Source: Larix kaempferi
Lineage: Eukaryota; Streptophyta; Pinopsida; Pinales; Pinaceae
DNA: 64,000 nucleotides
NCBI GenBank assembly: GCA_027924585.1
Contig: BSBM01000904.1
Span: forward strand, 14,571,501 to 14,635,500
Reading direction: 5' to 3'
The position numbers and the translations under genes were made by a program. Below are positions 1-11,848 of the stretch, one piece after another (position 1 is the stretch's first letter; every line of letters starts with the position of its first letter). The notes below the pieces were generated by a model, which was not told the DNA's origin, did not search any database, and saw only the letters and a program-made list of their open reading frames with translations.

Positions 1-193
1 TTGAATGACTCCACCTAGGGATGGTTCTCAACATATGTATTGGAATTTCCTTGAACTGTGTTTGATGGTTGACCGACAACAATTGCATTTGTATTGGCAT
101 TGTCGTGTGTTTCTTCATCTGATCCAATCTGCCATAGTTGTGCACCCCTGGTCGGTCATATCCGTGCCCTCCTCGCTAAGCATGGTTCCCTCT
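1..193. other. Unassigned left flank
   Basis: No gene or element was recognised here. The segment ends where the first LTR begins. Its open frames are short and overlap on both strands, so none is called as coding. Confidence 0.5.
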
Positions 194-1080
194 TGCGAAA
201 GGGAGATTGGTTGTCAAAGTTAATAAGTCGAGCAGGAAGCTGTCGAGGTGCATTGACAGAAGGGAAGGTCGAGAGTTGACAGGCGACAGTGTTGCAGTGA
301 AAGAGGTCGAGTGTCGACAGGTTGTCGAACAACGACATTAACAGGTTGAGGCGGAAGCCAAGTGTGGAGGAAGGGGCGGACTGGCGAAGCCTTGGAAGTG
401 AAAAAAAGACGACAGGTGAGTTGAAAGCTGACATAAGACAGTATGGTCGATGCAAAAGATTAGTCCGACTACTATAGCAGTGTCAGAGACGTTCAGAAGT
501 CAAGGTGAGTACTTGGTATCCGTTCGGGGTTGCTAAGGAAGTTATGAGTAGTTATGGAAGGTGGTTGGGATCATGACAGATGTCACCACAGGCAGAGGTT
601 GTGCAACACGGCCAAATGGCGCTGACAACTGCAGGTCTGCAAGATCGGGGAGGATTTGGCAGATAGAGGAAGAGTGTCTCGGGGATTGGAGTGGACCTCG
701 GGATGAGCAGCAGAAGTAGAAGACAAGTGCGCAGACACGGGTGGGGTCAGTCACTCAAGAGTTGATCAGTAGATTGGAGAGAACAGTCACTCATCAGTTG
801 AGCACACAGGAGATCAGATCCATAACTCATATTTCTGCAGTGAACGTCGAGAGGGTGAAGATCGCACACAGAGAGAACACGCATTTACTTTTGTACATTG
901 TAAAGGATGAGGCCAACCAGTTAGTTGTTTACATTCCTTGCATTTAGCATTGTAATCGTTTATTCGATTGAAGTAATAGAAGCATACTTCAGGCATCCTG
1001 TTTACACCAAGTCTGTGTAACTATCGTGTGTGTTGTGTGTATTGTTAAGCAAGAAGGTCCGACCGACCCTCCTTGCATCA
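194..1080 (+). repeat. 5' LTR of the chromovirus
   Basis: This segment aligns by eye along its length with 4429-5314. Shared landmarks include the start TGCGAAAGGGAGATTGG, many GTCGAC/TCGACA words and the end CCTCCTTGCRTCA. The left edge could be off by up to ~14 bases, because the purine-rich GCGAAAGGGAGAT could instead be a polypurine tract with the LTR starting at the following TGG. Confidence 0.85.
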
Positions 1081-1082
1081 GT

Positions 1083-1100
1083 TGGTATTAGAGCCCGGAG
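1083..1100 (+). other. Primer-binding site (tRNA-iMet type)
   Basis: TGGTATTAGAGCCCGGAG starts two bases after the 5' LTR. It resembles the complement of the initiator-Met tRNA 3' end (TGGTATCAGAGCC) with one change in the first 13 bases. This placement confirms plus-strand orientation. Confidence 0.8.
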
Positions 1101-1391
1101 TTGAGTCCGGTTGAGTTGAAGCATCCTGTGAAGAGAAGAGCGTTAGTTGGTATCACCGCTGGAAGTGAATCCAATGTCGTGAGTGAACAGCTCCAGCTAC
1201 GGTTGGGTAGAGTTGTACACGACTTGTGAAAGTCCGGTTACGATTGGATGAGTGGGAGTTTCGGCGGCAGTTGAGAATGGCTCATAGAGGCATTAATGTC
1301 TGAGGAGTTGGACGAAGAGCATGTGGCGCTGCAGTCACGGTTGATTGTGAAATGTTTGACGAGTGCATGCGAACAATGTGGAGTTTGACTA

Positions 1392-1660
1392 GTGAAGTCG
1401 CAACGATCAAAGAAATCCAAAGGCGTGGATGCGTTAGACCACGACGACGAGGAATTCGAAGAGGTGGAGGCACGGGAAGAGGCAGTCGGAGAACCAGAAG
1501 ACAAACTCATCAATATTTTGACGGATATGAGAGGCCGAACAAAGATGGATGTACGTACCTACTCAGGAAGTTTGGATCCAGAATACTTGATTGACTGGTT
1601 CAGGGAAATAGAGAAATACTTCGACATAGAACGGATCGAGGATCCTAGACGGGTCAAGAA
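1392..1660 (+). pseudogene. gag fragment of the chromovirus
   Basis: The frame opening at 1392 begins with an acidic, Glu-rich stretch. It then reads DVRTYSGSLDPEYLIDWF followed by a REIEKYF segment, which is the usual start of a retrotransposon Gag domain (capsid, PF03732-like). The match stops near 1660, and the downstream sequence matches reverse transcriptase in another frame. The rest of Gag, its zinc knuckle and the protease are therefore absent. It is a deletion remnant. The true upstream start is uncertain because the leader up to 1391 has no long open frame. Confidence 0.7.
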
Positions 1661-1666
1661 CTCAAT

Positions 1667-4300
1667 CGACAGGTCTAGGAGTTGTTGGACAAAGGATTGA
1701 TCAGAGAAAGTCTAAGCCCTTGCGTGGTACCAACAGTATTAGCGCCAAAGAAAGGTGGAGAATGGAGGATGTGTACAGACTCTAGAGCCATTGATAAGAT
1801 CACGATCAAGTATCAGTTTCCATTACTGAGAATGGATGAATTGATGGATTGTTTGAGTGGAGCGAAGTACTTCACGAAGATCGACCTGAAGAGCAGTTAT
1901 CACCAGATTTGGGTTAGAGAAGGAGATGAATGGAAGACAACATTCAAAATGAAGGAAGGGTTGTACGAGTGGTTAGTCATGCCATTCAGATTGACTAATG
2001 CACCCAGTACGTTCATGTGGTTGATGAACGAGGTACTGAAGCCATTCTTGGGGAAATTCATCATAGTGTACCTAGATGACATCCTGATATTTAGTCGAAC
2101 CAAGACAACGCACTTGGAGCACATTCAACAAGTATTGCAGAATTTGTAGGAAGAGAAGCTGATGGTGAACCTGCAAAAATTTTTCTTCATGAAGGAAGAA
2201 CTGGTATACTTGGGATTTGTAATCTCGGGTAAAGGGTTAGTGATGGACCCAAAGAAGGTAAAGGCAATATTGGATTGGACGGAACTAACAAGTGCGACAA
2301 GAGTGCAAAGTTTCCATGGACTTTCTAGTTTCTACCCGAAGTTCATCCGGGGATTCAATTGGATATGTGCACCTTTGACAGAGTGCATGAAGAAAAGGGA
2401 GTGTAAGTGGACAGAAGCTGCCTAGAGATATTTCGACAAGTTGAAGGAAAAGGTCATTGAGAGCTCAGTGTTGGCGCTCCCATATTTCGACAAAGTTTTC
2501 CAAGTCGATTACGACATGAGTGGAATGGAAATTGGAGCAGTGTTGAGCCAGGAGGGTTGACCAATTGCATTCTTCAATGAGAAATTGGATGATGCGAAGT
2601 AAAAATATTCGGTCTATGACCAAGAGTTCTATGCTATTGTCCAAGCATTGAAGAAGTGGAGGCATTATTTGTTTCCCAAGGAATTTGTGTTGTACACAGA
2701 TCACCAAGCATTGAGGTACTTGAATACTCAGTCGAAGTTGAATCAATGACACATGAAATGGGTGGAATTCCTACAGGGATATACCTTCATGTTGTGACAC
2801 AAGTCGGGCAAGTTGAACAAGGTTACCGACACGTTGAGTCGAAGAGTTGCATTGCTGAACACGACGACAGTTCAGGAAACAGGAATAGAGTCGGTGAAGG
2901 CAGAGTATGCAGCCGACGAGGATTTTGCGAAAGCATGGGAGGCGAGTCAAGAACCGTGGAGTATCGACAGAACTCCATACTTGGATTATTTCATCCACGA
3001 GGGATACCTATTCAGGGGACAACAGTTGTGTATTCCCAGAGGATCCATGAGAGAGAACCTAATCCGAGAACTGCACAACGACGTATTAGCAAGTCATTTT
3101 GGCATCGACAAGACCAAGGCATTGGTCGAAGAGAAGTATTATTGGCCAAGAATGATGACAAATGTCGGTAAGTGGGTACGATAGTGTTGAGTTTGCTAGT
3201 TGGAAAAGGGGAGAAGTCAGAATAGAGGGTTGTATATGCCATTGCTTGTACTGAATAACCCATGGGAGCACCTGAGCATGGATTTTGTGCTAGGATTGCC
3301 GAAGACGTAGCAAGGTAATGACTTAATCTATGTTGTAGTCGACAGATTTTCGAAGATGCCACACTTTATTCTGTGTCGGAAGACAAGTGACGCCACAAGC
3401 ATTGATGTACTATTCTTCAAGGAGATAGTCATATTGCATGGGTTGCCGAAGAGTATAACGTTAGACAAAGATACCAAGTTTATGGGACATTTCTGGAGAA
3501 CCCTATGGAAGAAACTGGACACGAGGTTACAGTTGATCTCGGCATGTCATCCGCAGACAGAAGGATAGACTGAGGTGGTGAAATTTTTTTTGGGAAACCT
3601 TCTGAGATGTTTGAGGCCGACAGACCCAAGCAGTGGGAGAATGTGTTGGCGCAAGCATAGTTCGCGTACAACAATTCTGTGAATCGGTTGACAGGTTTGA
3701 GCCCATTCCAGATTGTTCAAGGACGAAGTCCACATGGAGTGGTAGATTTGGTCGAGTTATCGACATAAATAAGGAAAAGCGCGGATGCATAATCATTCGC
3801 AAAGCAGATGAAAGAAGTGCATGAAGATGTGCGAAATCACATAGAGAAGAGCAACGTGGCATACAAGTTGAGAGCTGACAGTAAGAGGAGGCTACAGTCA
3901 TTCAACAAAGGAGACTTAGTCTATGCACATTTGCGGAGGGAGATATTTCTGACAGGAACATACAACAAGCTAAAGCCGAAGAAGATTGGACCATGTAATA
4001 TTCTGAGGAAGATTTCAGACAACGCTTATGTGTTGGAGCTGTCGAAATACTTGAGCATTTCACCAACGTTCAATGTCTCAGATCTATAAATTTCAAAGAA
4101 GGATCAACCATTGGAAGCGGAGAAGTGTTGAACATTGACTGGACATTGCAGATTCTAGATCGACACAAAGAAGAAATCGTCGAAGTACTAGAGGAACACG
4201 AAGTCGGGTGTACACACAATTCACGAAAGAAAGAATACTTAGTGCGATGGAAAGATGATGAGTTGCAGGAGGTGACATGGATTTCCGAAGAAGAGTTCAG
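1667..4300 (+). pseudogene. Broken pol: RT, RNase H, integrase, chromodomain
   Basis: One frame from 1667 to about 3610 reads RT, RNase H and the start of integrase through several stops (TAG at 1676 and 2147, and more near 2423, 2558, 2600 and 3183). The RT part has [15 protein letters not shown] and the catalytic YLDD at 2069-2080. RNase H has DYDMSG, YDQEFYAIV and TDHQALRYL. The integrase zinc region (HNDVLASHFG, then YYWPRM) lies near 3070-3160, and the core has DFVLGLP and [11 protein letters not shown]. After a frame change near 3610 the integrase C-terminus (VGTYNKLKPKK-like) runs to the stop after FNVSDL near 4089. A further shift leads to a chromodomain-like stretch, RKKEYLVRWKDD, near 4218-4255. 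It is non-functional. Confidence 0.9.
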
Positions 4301-4428
4301 GGGACTGACGGATCAATCGAGTTCTTTTTCACCTGGGGAGTCTGATGCAGGAGCATTGGGGCCTAGGCAGAACAATCGAAGTTGATCGACATGAGAAGTC
4401 GACCAAGGGGATTACTGACGACCACTTG

Positions 4429-5314
4429 TGCGAAAGGGAGATTGGTTGTCGAAGTCAATAAGTCAAACAGGAAGCTGTCAAGGTGCATTGACAGAAGGGA
4501 AGGTCGACAGGCGACAGTGTTGCAGCGAAAGAGGTCGAGTGTCGACAGGTTGTTGAACAACGACAGTGACAGGTTGAGGCAGAAGCCAAGTTTGGAGGAA
4601 GGGGCAGATTGGTGAAGCCTTGGAAGTGAAACAAAGACGACGGTTCAGTCGAAAGCTGACATAAGATAGTATGGTCGACGCAGGAGATGAGGCCGACTAC
4701 TGTAGCAGTGTCAGAGACGTTCAGAATTCAAGGTGACTACTTGGTAGCCGTTCGGGGTTGCTAAGGAAGTTATGAGCAGTTATGGAAGGTGGTTGGGATC
4801 ATGACAGATGTCACCACAGGCAGAGGTTGTGCAGCACGGCCAAAGGGAGCTGACCACTGCAGGTCTGTAGGATCAGGGAGGATTCAACAGACAAAGGAAG
4901 AGTGTCTCAGGGATTGGAGTGGACCTCGGGATGAGCAACAAAGCAGCAACAGTAGAAGACGAGTGTGCAGACACAGGAGGGGTCAATCACTCGGGATTTG
5001 ATTAGTAGATTGGAGAGAATAGTCACTCATCAACCGAGCGCACATGAAATCAGATCCATAGCTCAAATTTCCACAGTGAATGTCGAGAGGGTGAAGATCG
5101 TAAAAAGAGAGAACACACATTTACTTCTATACATTGTAAAGGCTGAGGACGACCAATTAGTTGTTTACATTCCTTGCATTTGGCATTGTAATCGTTTATT
5201 CGATTGAATTAATAAGCCAACTTTTGGCATCCTGTTTACACCAAGTCTGTGTAATTGTCGTGTATGTCTTGTGTTTGATTAAGCAAGAAGGTACGACCGA
5301 CCCTCCTTGCGTCA
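4429..5314 (+). repeat. 3' LTR of the chromovirus
   Basis: This is the direct-repeat partner of 194-1080. It differs from the 5' LTR by scattered substitutions and small indels, for example a short segment missing near 4505 and GCGTCA in place of GCATCA at the end. That level of divergence indicates an old insertion. Confidence 0.87.
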
Positions 5315-5703
5315 GCCACCAAGAGTGAAAAGGAATAGTTGGTGCTCTTAACCTGTTTCTTTGGAAACATTCATTGAGCAAGTTGTCTTTCATTAGCTCA
5401 CTTCTAGAGTACTAAGAGATTTCTTTAGGATTGACCACATGTTCACCATAGGTATTAAAAGTTGATATTCATGACTTCTTATAAAACTATGTTGCATTCA
5501 CGAAATGAGGATGAAATAGGTTTAGGGTGGTTCTATTATTATCATCAAGCTTGCACTTTTGTTGTATAATGCCTTCAAAATACTGTGATATGTCTGCATT
5601 GCATACTCATGACATAGTATATAGTTTCACTGTTTGACACTCTTGACATGGTCTATAGTTTCACAGTTAAATAGGTGGGCATATTCGTGGGATCCCTCAC
5701 AGG
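5315..5703. other. AT-rich intergenic DNA
   Basis: No gene was recognised. Around 5607-5668 a ~38-bp unit containing TATAGTTTCAC occurs twice in tandem. Confidence 0.5.
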
Positions 5704-5864
5704 GTATACGGGGAGAATTCTGAATTTCTTTTTCCTTAAATCAGGCCCATGGTGCAGGCTATACGGGGAGAATTATGAATTTGTTTTTCCTCAAATCAGG
5801 CCCATGGTGCACGCTATACGGGGAGAATTCTGAATTTATTTTTCCTCAAATCGGGCCCATGGTG
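5704..5864. repeat. Three-copy 55-bp tandem repeat
   Basis: TATACGGGGAGAATT recurs at 5705, 5760 and 5815, an exact 55-bp period. Each unit ends in GGCCCATGGTG or a close variant. The units differ at only a few positions. No coding content is apparent. Confidence 0.9.
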
Positions 5865-8028
5865 GAATTATAGTTCCCAACAATTCCAATGGTGATAACC
5901 CACATGATGAACAACTTGTTATGTGCAGGTTAACTTGAATACTTTCGAGGGTTGGAATATGCAGTTGTATTGTGGTTGCAATGTAAACTCGAATTCAAAT
6001 CTATGTTTTGGGTTCAAGAAGGTCTTATGTCAAGGGTATTTTGATCTATAGGACTAGGACAGTTAATGCGCATGGTGAGTTTCCCATATTAGGGAAACTA
6101 GAAGGGCTTAGTGTGAAAAAAAGAACATAAGGTTTATGGAAAAGAAACACAGTCAAGTAATCAAGTTTAGCTGTAGCAGAAATATAGTATACTCGTGTGT
6201 TAATGTTCCTGGTTTGATAATATGCCTGGTGTTGTTTGTTGTGTGATGTGAGAGGCCTCTTCTCAATGATCCCTTCAAGTAGTGGTTGAGTGAGTAAAGT
6301 GAAAATGGTGGATATGTGTGGTTGATTTATATAATTGTCAATTGGTTTTGATTGGCTCTTTGAATTGGTATGGATTGAAGTCTTGTGTTTCTAATTGTGT
6401 GGTTGGGATCAATTGAAATATATTCCAGTGGCTATGAATATCATCATGATGATCTTTGTGCTTTCCTGCATAATGATAGTTGATATTATGTGTGCATTGT
6501 TTATTTGATTGTGTTGGTTCATAGTTAATGCATTGCATGCTAAATGCAGGGTGTGTTGGTGATAAATGCAGTAGGTGAAGCTGAATATCTTGTCTCCCTT
6601 TGTTGTGCAGGTGTTATTCCATTTTGGGATCATGGTAGCCTTGATGTTGGAATATATGTCTCTTTTGGTCATTCAATGGGTTTGATTATATGGTATTGCT
6701 GTACTCTTTAGATTGATTTTGGTAGGAGTCTTTAAGGTTTGATTGATCTTGTGTGCCAGATCACTGTAGGATGTGGCAGTGACATATTGGTCTAGGATGT
6801 GATTGGGACAGGGTGTCTTGTAAGGAAAATCTTTTACCTGCACAGTTTGTCATAGAAAGTTGGATACTGGTAAGATGTGGGCCCAGTTATATCATGGCCA
6901 CCTTTTGTAAAGTTTTTGGACATTTTATATAATTTAAATGACTATTTTATGTTATTTATTTAGATGCCTTGGATTATGTTATTGGATGTGTGAGGTGACC
7001 ACAACCCTCACCATATTTGGTCCCTGGCCCACATATGACGTATCTCCCCTATACTCTAGGTAAATTTTCGTTTGTAAAATTGGTAAAGAGAAAAAATTCA
7101 ATAAAAAAAAACTCATATATATATGTGTGTGTGTAAATGTAGTAAATTATTTTTCAAATTAAAAATATTTATTGATTTAATATTGTTGCCTTAATTATTT
7201 AGCTAGAATTAATATAATTTATTATTATTGTATAGTTTTACAAATATATAATTAAAATTATGTATTTTTTCTTTTACAAATTTTAATTCAATAAGATAGA
7301 TACCTTAAATATACATACTTAATACGCAAGTCAAATCCATAAACGTATAACCTTAAAATTATTATTTTATTATTATGTCCTCGACATATATGAATCACAT
7401 CGAGGGATTAGTTAGGGTTGGTTTTTAAATTTGTGCAATTGTATAAAGGTTGGTCTATAATTTATTTATTTGTAAATTTCATTTATTTTTTTAAAACCTA
7501 TTTATCTGGCTGCACATTCATTAATTTGTCGTGCAATGTAAATTACGGCATAATCTTTAGTATAATTGAAAGTTACCGTTTTCCTTGAAAGGCTACAAAT
7601 AGTATATTCGTATAAAATACAATTTCTATGTTTTTATTGTAATAAAAATCCTCATTGAAACAACTACAATGAATATGTAGTTGTTAACTTCTTGGATTCA
7701 AAAGAAAATGGATAGTGTTAATAGTGCATGTGAAAATGCCATGAAGTAGAAGTTTGAATTAGTAGTCAGATCCACTAAAGCTGCATGTTAACAATTTCAA
7801 TCATCACGACAACATAGTCATCACAAAGCTCTGGTAATTTGAATGTTAAATTAAAAATGTAAATTTTAAAGTTTATACTTTACAAATGAATATTTGAATT
7901 CCAACTCAAATTCAAACTACTATTTCTAAGTTTGAACCATTTTTGTTTTAATAACGAGTTATAAGACTTAAAAATGTTTATATTCATTTTAATTCAACCA
8001 AATTTCATTCAATTTTAATTCAATCTTG
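5865..8028. other. AT-rich intergenic DNA
   Basis: No gene or element could be identified. Open frames near 6340-6670 on the minus strand are AT-rich with no family resemblance. There is a short (TA)n(TG)n microsatellite near 7112-7134. Confidence 0.5.
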
Positions 8029-8330
8029 TCTGCTCTAACCGTTCTAAAGCCAAACAACGTGCCACGACTTCAAGTATTGAAGAACAACGAGTGTGTGACT
8101 TCCAAGTACGTGCCCAACACGCTTATCATCCACATCGGCGATCATTCTATCCTACTTCGTCTAGTAACTAACTATTCTATATTAAGTTATATTCTTTTTT
8201 TTGTAGATGTTGTATTCTATAATAAGTAAGGTTTGTGTTGTGCATACGTTGAGCAACAGCAAGTACCAACGTCCTGTGCAATACAATAATAAATCCATGA
8301 CCTTTCCCACTATTTTCTCCATGAAATCTT
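8029..8330 (+). pseudogene. 2-oxoglutarate/Fe(II) dioxygenase remnant (two exon pieces)
   Basis: Residues read from 8029 are [10 protein letters not shown], then LQVLKNNE, then [11 protein letters not shown]. This matches the plant 2OG-Fe(II) oxygenase segment that normally follows the catalytic HxD (ALTVL..GLQVL..LIINIGDQ). The homology breaks near 8145 at the usual intron position. It appears to resume near 8246 as LSNSKYQRPV, corresponding to the next exon's LSNGRYKSV, and then degrades. The HxD histidine region and the final His/Arg residues are missing or unrecognisable. The family varies widely in substrate (hormones, flavonoids), so none is proposed. This is a decayed fragment. Confidence 0.55.
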
Positions 8331-10140
8331 GGGATTATGGAAAGGTAAATACTTTATTAAATAATTTCATGGCCATAGTTTTTTTTGGTTTGTGCATATT
8401 TCAACCACATGTTATACAATATAGCATTGCTTTGTGCAACAATGCTCGTGTAGAAAAAGGTTATTTTCATATCTCTATTTTAGGACTTTATAACATGACA
8501 CCCAATCATAAACTCTACCAAACTTTCTTAATCTTTTGATAGTTGAATATTGTGTTGTGAAACAAGTCTTTTAGATTTTTGTTGCCTTATCATATAAAGA
8601 TTATGTAAGTGGAGAATAATGCTTCTCCGGAGTGATAAAATAGTTGAAGAGTGTTATAATATACTAAACTTTTATACTAAATGTTAATAGCAAATTGATT
8701 AATAAAACTCCTAGCTATTGCAAATCACCAGCCAAAGTAGATACTAAATATTAATAGCAAATTGATTAATAAAAATCCTAGCCATTGCAAATCACAGCCA
8801 ACCCAAGTACAATGTCGAGGACATTGCCACCTCGTGGCTCTTGTTATTATATATATTTAAATTAGTTTATTATTTTGAACTTTTGAATGGTTTTATTGAG
8901 GTAATTGACTTGTATGATGAGAAACACTTGCTAAAAATGTTTTGACTCTAATGCAAAGTAATGTGAAGTAATGTGGGATCTATTTTTTGTTAAGATGCTT
9001 AATGTTTACAACATTTTGGTTATGATGTTATTTGGTAATTTATAAGTGTTGAATTGGACGAATAATATCATAACAAGTGTTGAGTAAAGCTCTAAGGGTT
9101 AGTTTAACTAATTGGTACCGTTGTTGCTAAAATGTTGTTGATAATCTAGTGTGTTGTGAAAGTCTTAGTTTTGATTCTTAAGGAGTTAGGTGTACTAAGT
9201 CTATGTAACTCATTTTACATTAGGTATGATCCTTGAAATGAGAAATTGCCTAAATTTTTCTAGGGATTTATTTCCAAAGACAAAAAGTAAGAGTTGAGTA
9301 GATAATGACATGGAAATATATAGAATATACCTTTATGTTGCTATTCAAATAGACCTCATAAATGTTTATACACACCAACATCATTGCATACATACTTCAC
9401 AATTAGATAGCATATTGTTCTATGAATAAGATTATACACAATTGCTATTTGTTTCTTTGAATAACTGAACATTTGGCAAGAATGGCATTAGTCATTCAAA
9501 GTTGGGGACATGCGGATTATGTGAGCCCCTTTCCTCCTCGATGCTCTTTCCAAGTCATTATGGTAGAGGGAAGAAGCTCATGGAGACATTTACTTGATAT
9601 GTGCACAAGATGGTTTGTGGCATGCTTCTTCCATATTGTCTCTCTTAATCCATCTTGTTTTTACCAATCTATATTTGGGGTCCATGAGTATCATGGAGGA
9701 AGTTCAAATGCCACTTCCCCAAACCATCTATTTCCATTTGGACTCCTATCACAACACATACACATAGGATATGAAATGAAAAACATTTTTCTCATGGGCA
9801 ATAAGATTTCCCCTATTTCTCTCCTTTATATTATAAGTAGGATAAGAAAATAACGGTTCTCACACCAATAAAACAATCGATCACCTACGTCAAAGAGGGG
9901 CCAAAGGAATGAAAGTTGAAAACTAAATGTTATACTTATTATCAGAATAATAAAGGGAAGTAGTCCAAACCACCCTTGTTGTAGATAATGGTTCTCGTCC
10001 AAATCTCACAAAATTGTTAGGTCATCATCTTTTTGGAAACATGTGATGTTTTTTTTAACAATCACAAAAAATTATAAATCATTTTTACTTCGACCCATTA
10101 TGAGTGGACAAAGATTGTAATTTGCAAGAATGACATAGCC
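8331..10140. other. AT-rich intergenic DNA
   Basis: No recognisable gene was found. An open frame at 9473-9853 on the plus strand resembles no family known to me and lacks coding character. A tandem duplication lies at 8675-8805. Confidence 0.45.
8675..8805. repeat. Two-copy 67-bp tandem duplication
   Basis: TACTAAATRTTAATAGC starts at 8675 and again at 8742. The following ~55 bases match except for a few substitutions and one-base indels. Confidence 0.85.
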
Positions 10141-10149
10141 ATGAAACAT

Positions 10150-10464
10150 CCTGAAACTTGGCTTGGCCTTATTAAAGGGTTGGAGATTGCGATCAAGTTG
10201 GGAATCAGGAAGCTTATGGTCTTAGGTGATTCCCTTATTATTATCAAAGAAGCCAGAAGTATTGTGGGAAAACAAAAGGATCCCACCTCGAAAATGCATC
10301 ACCTCCTTCTTCATATCAACAAAGAATTTCATGATCTTAAGTTTAGGCATATCTTGCGTGATCTAAATGGACAAGCCGATGAAATGGCTAATCTTGGTGT
10401 CACCCTCTCTTATGGTGTTCTAAGTTGTAGCAATGAGCCCATGGAAGTCTCTTGGATCCCCTAG
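10150..10464 (+). pseudogene. RNase H-like domain fragment of a LINE
   Basis: The open frame reads WLGLIKGLEIAIKLGIRKL, then VLGDSLIIIKE, and ends RHILRDLNGQADEMANLG. This is the RVT_3-type RNase H found at the C-terminus of plant L1-like LINE ORF2, including the GDS and DEMAN acidic positions. The upstream FDGA strand and the rest of ORF2 are absent, so it is a 5'-truncated relic. Two other copies of the same domain occur in this window (27254-27620 and 59640-60000). Confidence 0.8.
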
Positions 10465-10539
10465 ATCAAAGACAATCCTAATGACCTGGATTGAAAATCG
10501 AAATACCTTGCTTTATAAGTTACACCAAGCTCACTATAC

Positions 10540-11848
10540 AAGTGGGTTCAATTTTTTAAATTTTTGGGGTCTCCCCCTCAAATTTTCGACATCTCCTCGC
10601 AGCCTAGCTCAATGTCCACACACGCTCGAATTTATTGCTACCATCCAACTCATCATCTATCCGGAATGCGAGCTGGGGATAACTGTATATTTCTATATCT
10701 GGAAGCATTCATCTATTCATTCAGCTGTTTTTAGTGCTCTGCAGGGTGAGTTGTTTGCATTGTTGCTCAGGTTGTCTGAATTGAGTGTTGTTTCGTCTGT
10801 TGGTAGAAGCATGGAAAACCATGTGCTGGCCGTCCTCCGTGGCGTGGTGGTGTTTGTTTCCATGGAGCTAGGCGTCCACAATAGAGAGGCGAGGCGGCCC
10901 AAAAATGTAGGAGGTGCTTCACGGTGGGGAGAGGGTCGAACGACGGTTGCAACAGAGGCTGGCATATGGAGGAATTAAGGGGAGACTCTGCAGAGGTTGA
11001 GAGCAAGCGCGGGTGTGGCCCTTGCTGCTGTCATGTTGGGGCAGGGAATTCACAGGGACAGGCTGGGAAGCGTACTATCTCCAAATTTGAAGTGGAATTC
11101 CTTGATAGGCTGTAGGAACTGGAGTTGCAAGCTCGGATGATCAGGAGCGAGAACCTGGAACATAAGAAGATCTTAGCCCGTCTGTATAATTTGGCTTATG
11201 CTACCCATACTGAGGCAAAAGCTTAGTATCAGAACATTGCTAAGAAAGTGGAGCATTTAGAAGAGACCCTGGGTCTGGCATTCCCCCATAAGGCCCGCAA
11301 GCGCAAGGTTTCTGGCAAGGATTTGGAGGAAACCAACAGGAAGATGGAAAAATTACAGAAGTTCATGGTCAATGAAGGAAATTTTGTGGATCTCAGCGCT
11401 GAAAAGAATGGGGCAGCAACTTCTGCTGATGCTGCCATGGATTTCGGTCTGGAGTAAGAATTTCGCCGGTTACGGGCTCGGGTTGGACCTTTCCTACTCA
11501 GTAATGTTATGTTTTATTTATAGTAGTTTGTTTATGATGTATGGACTTCGTAGAATAGGAACCAATAGCGTTTTTGGTAATCTGGACTGTTTAATACTCA
11601 ATTTTTGTAAAAGGCAGAAGCTTTAAAATGTTTTATTTTTGCATATTACTACTAGGGCAGTTCGTCAGAAGTTACTGTTATCATAGAATAGGAAAATACA
11701 ATGATAGCTCTCAGAATGAACATGATGAAATAGGCATGATGGATGACTTCCATTCATGGGAGCATTCTATTCTGGCTCTGTTTTGTACTCTCTACCTTTT
11801 TTTCTCATAATCAAAGCTGGTAACCATTTCAGTTAAAAAAAAGAAAAG
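10540..11848 (+). other. Retroposon-like segment ending in an A-rich tail
   Basis: Base composition is less AT-rich than the neighbours between about 10700 and 11460. The segment contains the broken coiled-coil ORF described separately. It ends near 11836-11848 with an A-rich run directly after a sequence resembling plant LINE 3' termini. No matching target duplication was found, so its nature (LINE, SINE-like or processed pseudogene) is open. Confidence 0.35.
10924..11457 (+). pseudogene. Coiled-coil ORF with two in-frame stops
   Basis: One frame runs from 10924 to the TAA at 11455-11457. It is interrupted only by TAG at 11113-11115, after EVEFLDRL, and by TAG at 11224-11226, after HTEAKA. 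Between and after the stops it is Glu/Lys/Leu rich with coiled-coil spacing: ELELQARMIRSENLEHKK, then AKKVEHLEETLGL, then EETNRKMEKLQKFM. I do not recognise the family. It could be a retroelement ORF1 or a retrocopied host gene. Both stops differ by one base from a sense codon (TAG versus CAG), which suggests recent decay. Confidence 0.45.

Larger units (their letters stand above)
194..5314 (+). mobile_element. Degenerate Ty3/gypsy chromovirus with both LTRs
   Basis: Two ~886-bp direct repeats (194-1080 and 4429-5314) flank a primer-binding site, a gag remnant and pol in the order RT, RNase H, integrase, chromodomain. This order is typical of Ty3/gypsy elements, and the chromodomain after integrase marks a chromovirus. 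The internal part is only ~3.3 kb because the end of gag, the protease and the start of RT are missing. Many stops and at least two frame changes show it cannot encode its own machinery. The LTRs start with TGCGAAAGGGAG and end in TCA. No 5-bp target duplication is visible: CCTCT precedes the 5' LTR and GCCAC follows the 3' LTR. Either the ends are misplaced by a few bases or recombination replaced one flank. Confidence 0.9.

Noticed and set aside
9473-9853. 126-codon plus-strand ORF
   Set aside because: No resemblance to a known family on either strand and no flanking gene signals.
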